Assembly: GCA_934486495.1 (NCBI GenBank)
Contig: CAKSPW010000064.1
Coordinates: 1-12,516, forward strand
DNA from: an uncultured Clostridia bacterium
GTDB lineage: Bacteria; Bacillota; Clostridia; UBA1381
Length of the DNA stretch: 12,516 bases
Direction: 5' to 3'
Shown: positions 11,919 through 12,516 of the stretch, one piece after another
Numbering within the stretch: position 1 is the stretch's first letter
Layout: every line of letters begins with the position of its first letter
Made by a program: the position numbers and the translations under genes
The notes under the pieces: generated by a model
The model's input: only the letters and a program-made list of their open reading frames with translations
The model's database searches: none
What the model was told of the DNA's origin: nothing

Positions 11919-12516
11919 TTATTTACCGAGCTGTTCCATTACCTGCTTTGTGATTTTGGCAATAAGCTCTGCCTCAGACTCCTTGTCAGCACCCTTTGAT
12001 GAGCAGTTCCCTCCGCAAGCATGGCAGCCGTGAGCCTTATCCTGGCAAAGGTTAGCCGGATGCTTACCCTTCATACCGAACTTTCTTCTGATTTCGTAAA
12101 GTCTTTCAACCTGCTCTTTTGAGAATTCCTTCGGGCCGCCGAGCTGTCTTGACTTAAAGAGAAGCTCTGCATAGAACTCAACAGACTCCATCTTATGATA
12201 AGCGTTGAGAAGTGAATCCGAATATGTGAGTGCGCCGTGGCTCTCGAGAAGAACAGCATCATAATAAGGAAGATACTTTTCAACGTGATCCGGAATTTCC
12301 ATTGTTGACGGTGTGCCGTACTCAGCGATAGGTACGCATCCGAGAGCTATAACAGCCTCAGGCATAATCGGCTGAGTAAGAGGAATACCTGCAATTGCAA
12401 AGCTTGTTGCATAAATCGGATGAGCATGAACAACAGCGTTTACATCAGGTCTCTTATCGTATACACGAAGGTGCATCTTAATCTCAGATGAAGGCTTGAA
12501 TCCGGGGTTAGCCTGG
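11919..12516 (-). CDS. fucA: Class II fuculose/rhamnulose-phosphate-type aldolase, partial (5' end outside window)
   Basis: This zinc aldolase should split L-fuculose-1-P or L-rhamnulose-1-P into DHAP and L-lactaldehyde. The frame stays open to the right edge, so the ATG at 12476 is internal: codons upstream read QANPGFKPSSEIK, with the PSSE glutamate typical of the active site. About 60 N-terminal residues are missing. Zinc ligands appear in VVHAHP and later in LESHGAL. Beyond the aldolase fold lies an unusual C-terminal tail. It starts with a cysteine cluster (CQDKAHGCHACGGNC, C-x6-C-x2-C-x3-C) and ends with an amphipathic helix ESEAELIAKITKQVMEQLGK typical of an encapsulation peptide. Fuculose and rhamnulose phosphates cannot be told apart from sequence by eye. 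It is the first gene visible of the microcompartment operon. Confidence 0.94.
   Translation of the reverse strand, partial: QANPGFKPSSEIKMHLRVYDKRPDVNAVVHAHPIYATSFAIAGIPLTQPIMPEAVIALGCVPIAEYGTPSTMEIPDHVEKYLPYYDAVLLESHGALTYSDSLLNAYHKMESVEFYAELLFKSRQLGGPKEFSKEQVERLYEIRRKFGMKGKHPANLCQDKAHGCHACGGNCSSKGADKESEAELIAKITKQVMEQLGK

Noticed and set aside
12477..12516. Aldolase starting at the ATG at 12476
   Set aside because: The frame is open to the window edge and the upstream codons encode the conserved PSSE active-site segment, so the gene is truncated by the window, not by a real start.

Overview
The window is a bacterial chromosome segment in which every supported gene lies on the minus strand, so it reads right to left. 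Gene content and style (a KduI/gluconate-5-dehydrogenase-like pair, a Pdu-type bacterial microcompartment, AAGGAGG-type ribosome binding sites, a consensus TTGACA-17-TATAAT promoter, moderate-to-low GC) suggest an anaerobic Clostridia-type Firmicute, possibly Lachnospiraceae or Oscillospiraceae. This assignment rests on gene families only.

Region 1 (12516 down to 3683) is one tightly spaced 12-gene microcompartment (BMC) operon whose 5' end lies beyond the right edge. In transcription order it holds: a class II fuculose/rhamnulose-phosphate aldolase (5'-truncated by the window), a GlcG/HbpS-like protein, a zinc-type alcohol dehydrogenase, two tandem BMC-H hexamer shell proteins (the second with an N-terminal extension and a second strong internal start), a BMC-P vertex protein (EutN family), a PduS-like flavin/Fe-S protein, a PduT-like shell trimer with the Fe-S cysteine at position 38, a PduP-like CoA-acylating aldehyde dehydrogenase, a second tandem-domain BMC-T shell protein, the phosphotransacylase PduL, and a DeoR-family regulator. 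A classic intrinsic terminator follows. The aldolase, alcohol dehydrogenase, aldehyde dehydrogenase and PduL each carry a short amphipathic terminal helix that looks like an encapsulation peptide. The inferred job is deoxysugar (L-fucose and/or L-rhamnose) breakdown. The sugar phosphate is split to DHAP and lactaldehyde, the aldehydes are kept inside the shell, the alcohol dehydrogenase recycles NADH, and PduP plus PduL turn acyl aldehyde into acyl phosphate. No diol dehydratase (glycyl-radical or B12 type) is in the window. It may lie upstream, or the pathway may not use one.

Region 2 (3509 down to 2832) is a single MgtC/SapB-family membrane protein gene with its own consensus promoter and a weak terminator.

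Region 3 (2603 down to 153) is a three-gene operon: kduI, a KduD/gluconate-5-dehydrogenase-like SDR, and an unrecognised 263-residue protein whose C-terminal half resembles a galactose-binding beta-sandwich. It has a hairpin-rich leader and a strong 12-bp-stem terminator. It handles unsaturated uronate from pectin or similar polymers. Its position beside a deoxysugar BMC suggests, as inference, joint use of rhamnogalacturonan.

Region 4 (77 to 1) may be the end of an ISL3-like insertion sequence. No gene-free stretch exceeds 300 bases. The main gaps are 2604-2831 and 3510-3682, described below. No tRNA, rRNA, CRISPR array or recognisable riboswitch was seen.
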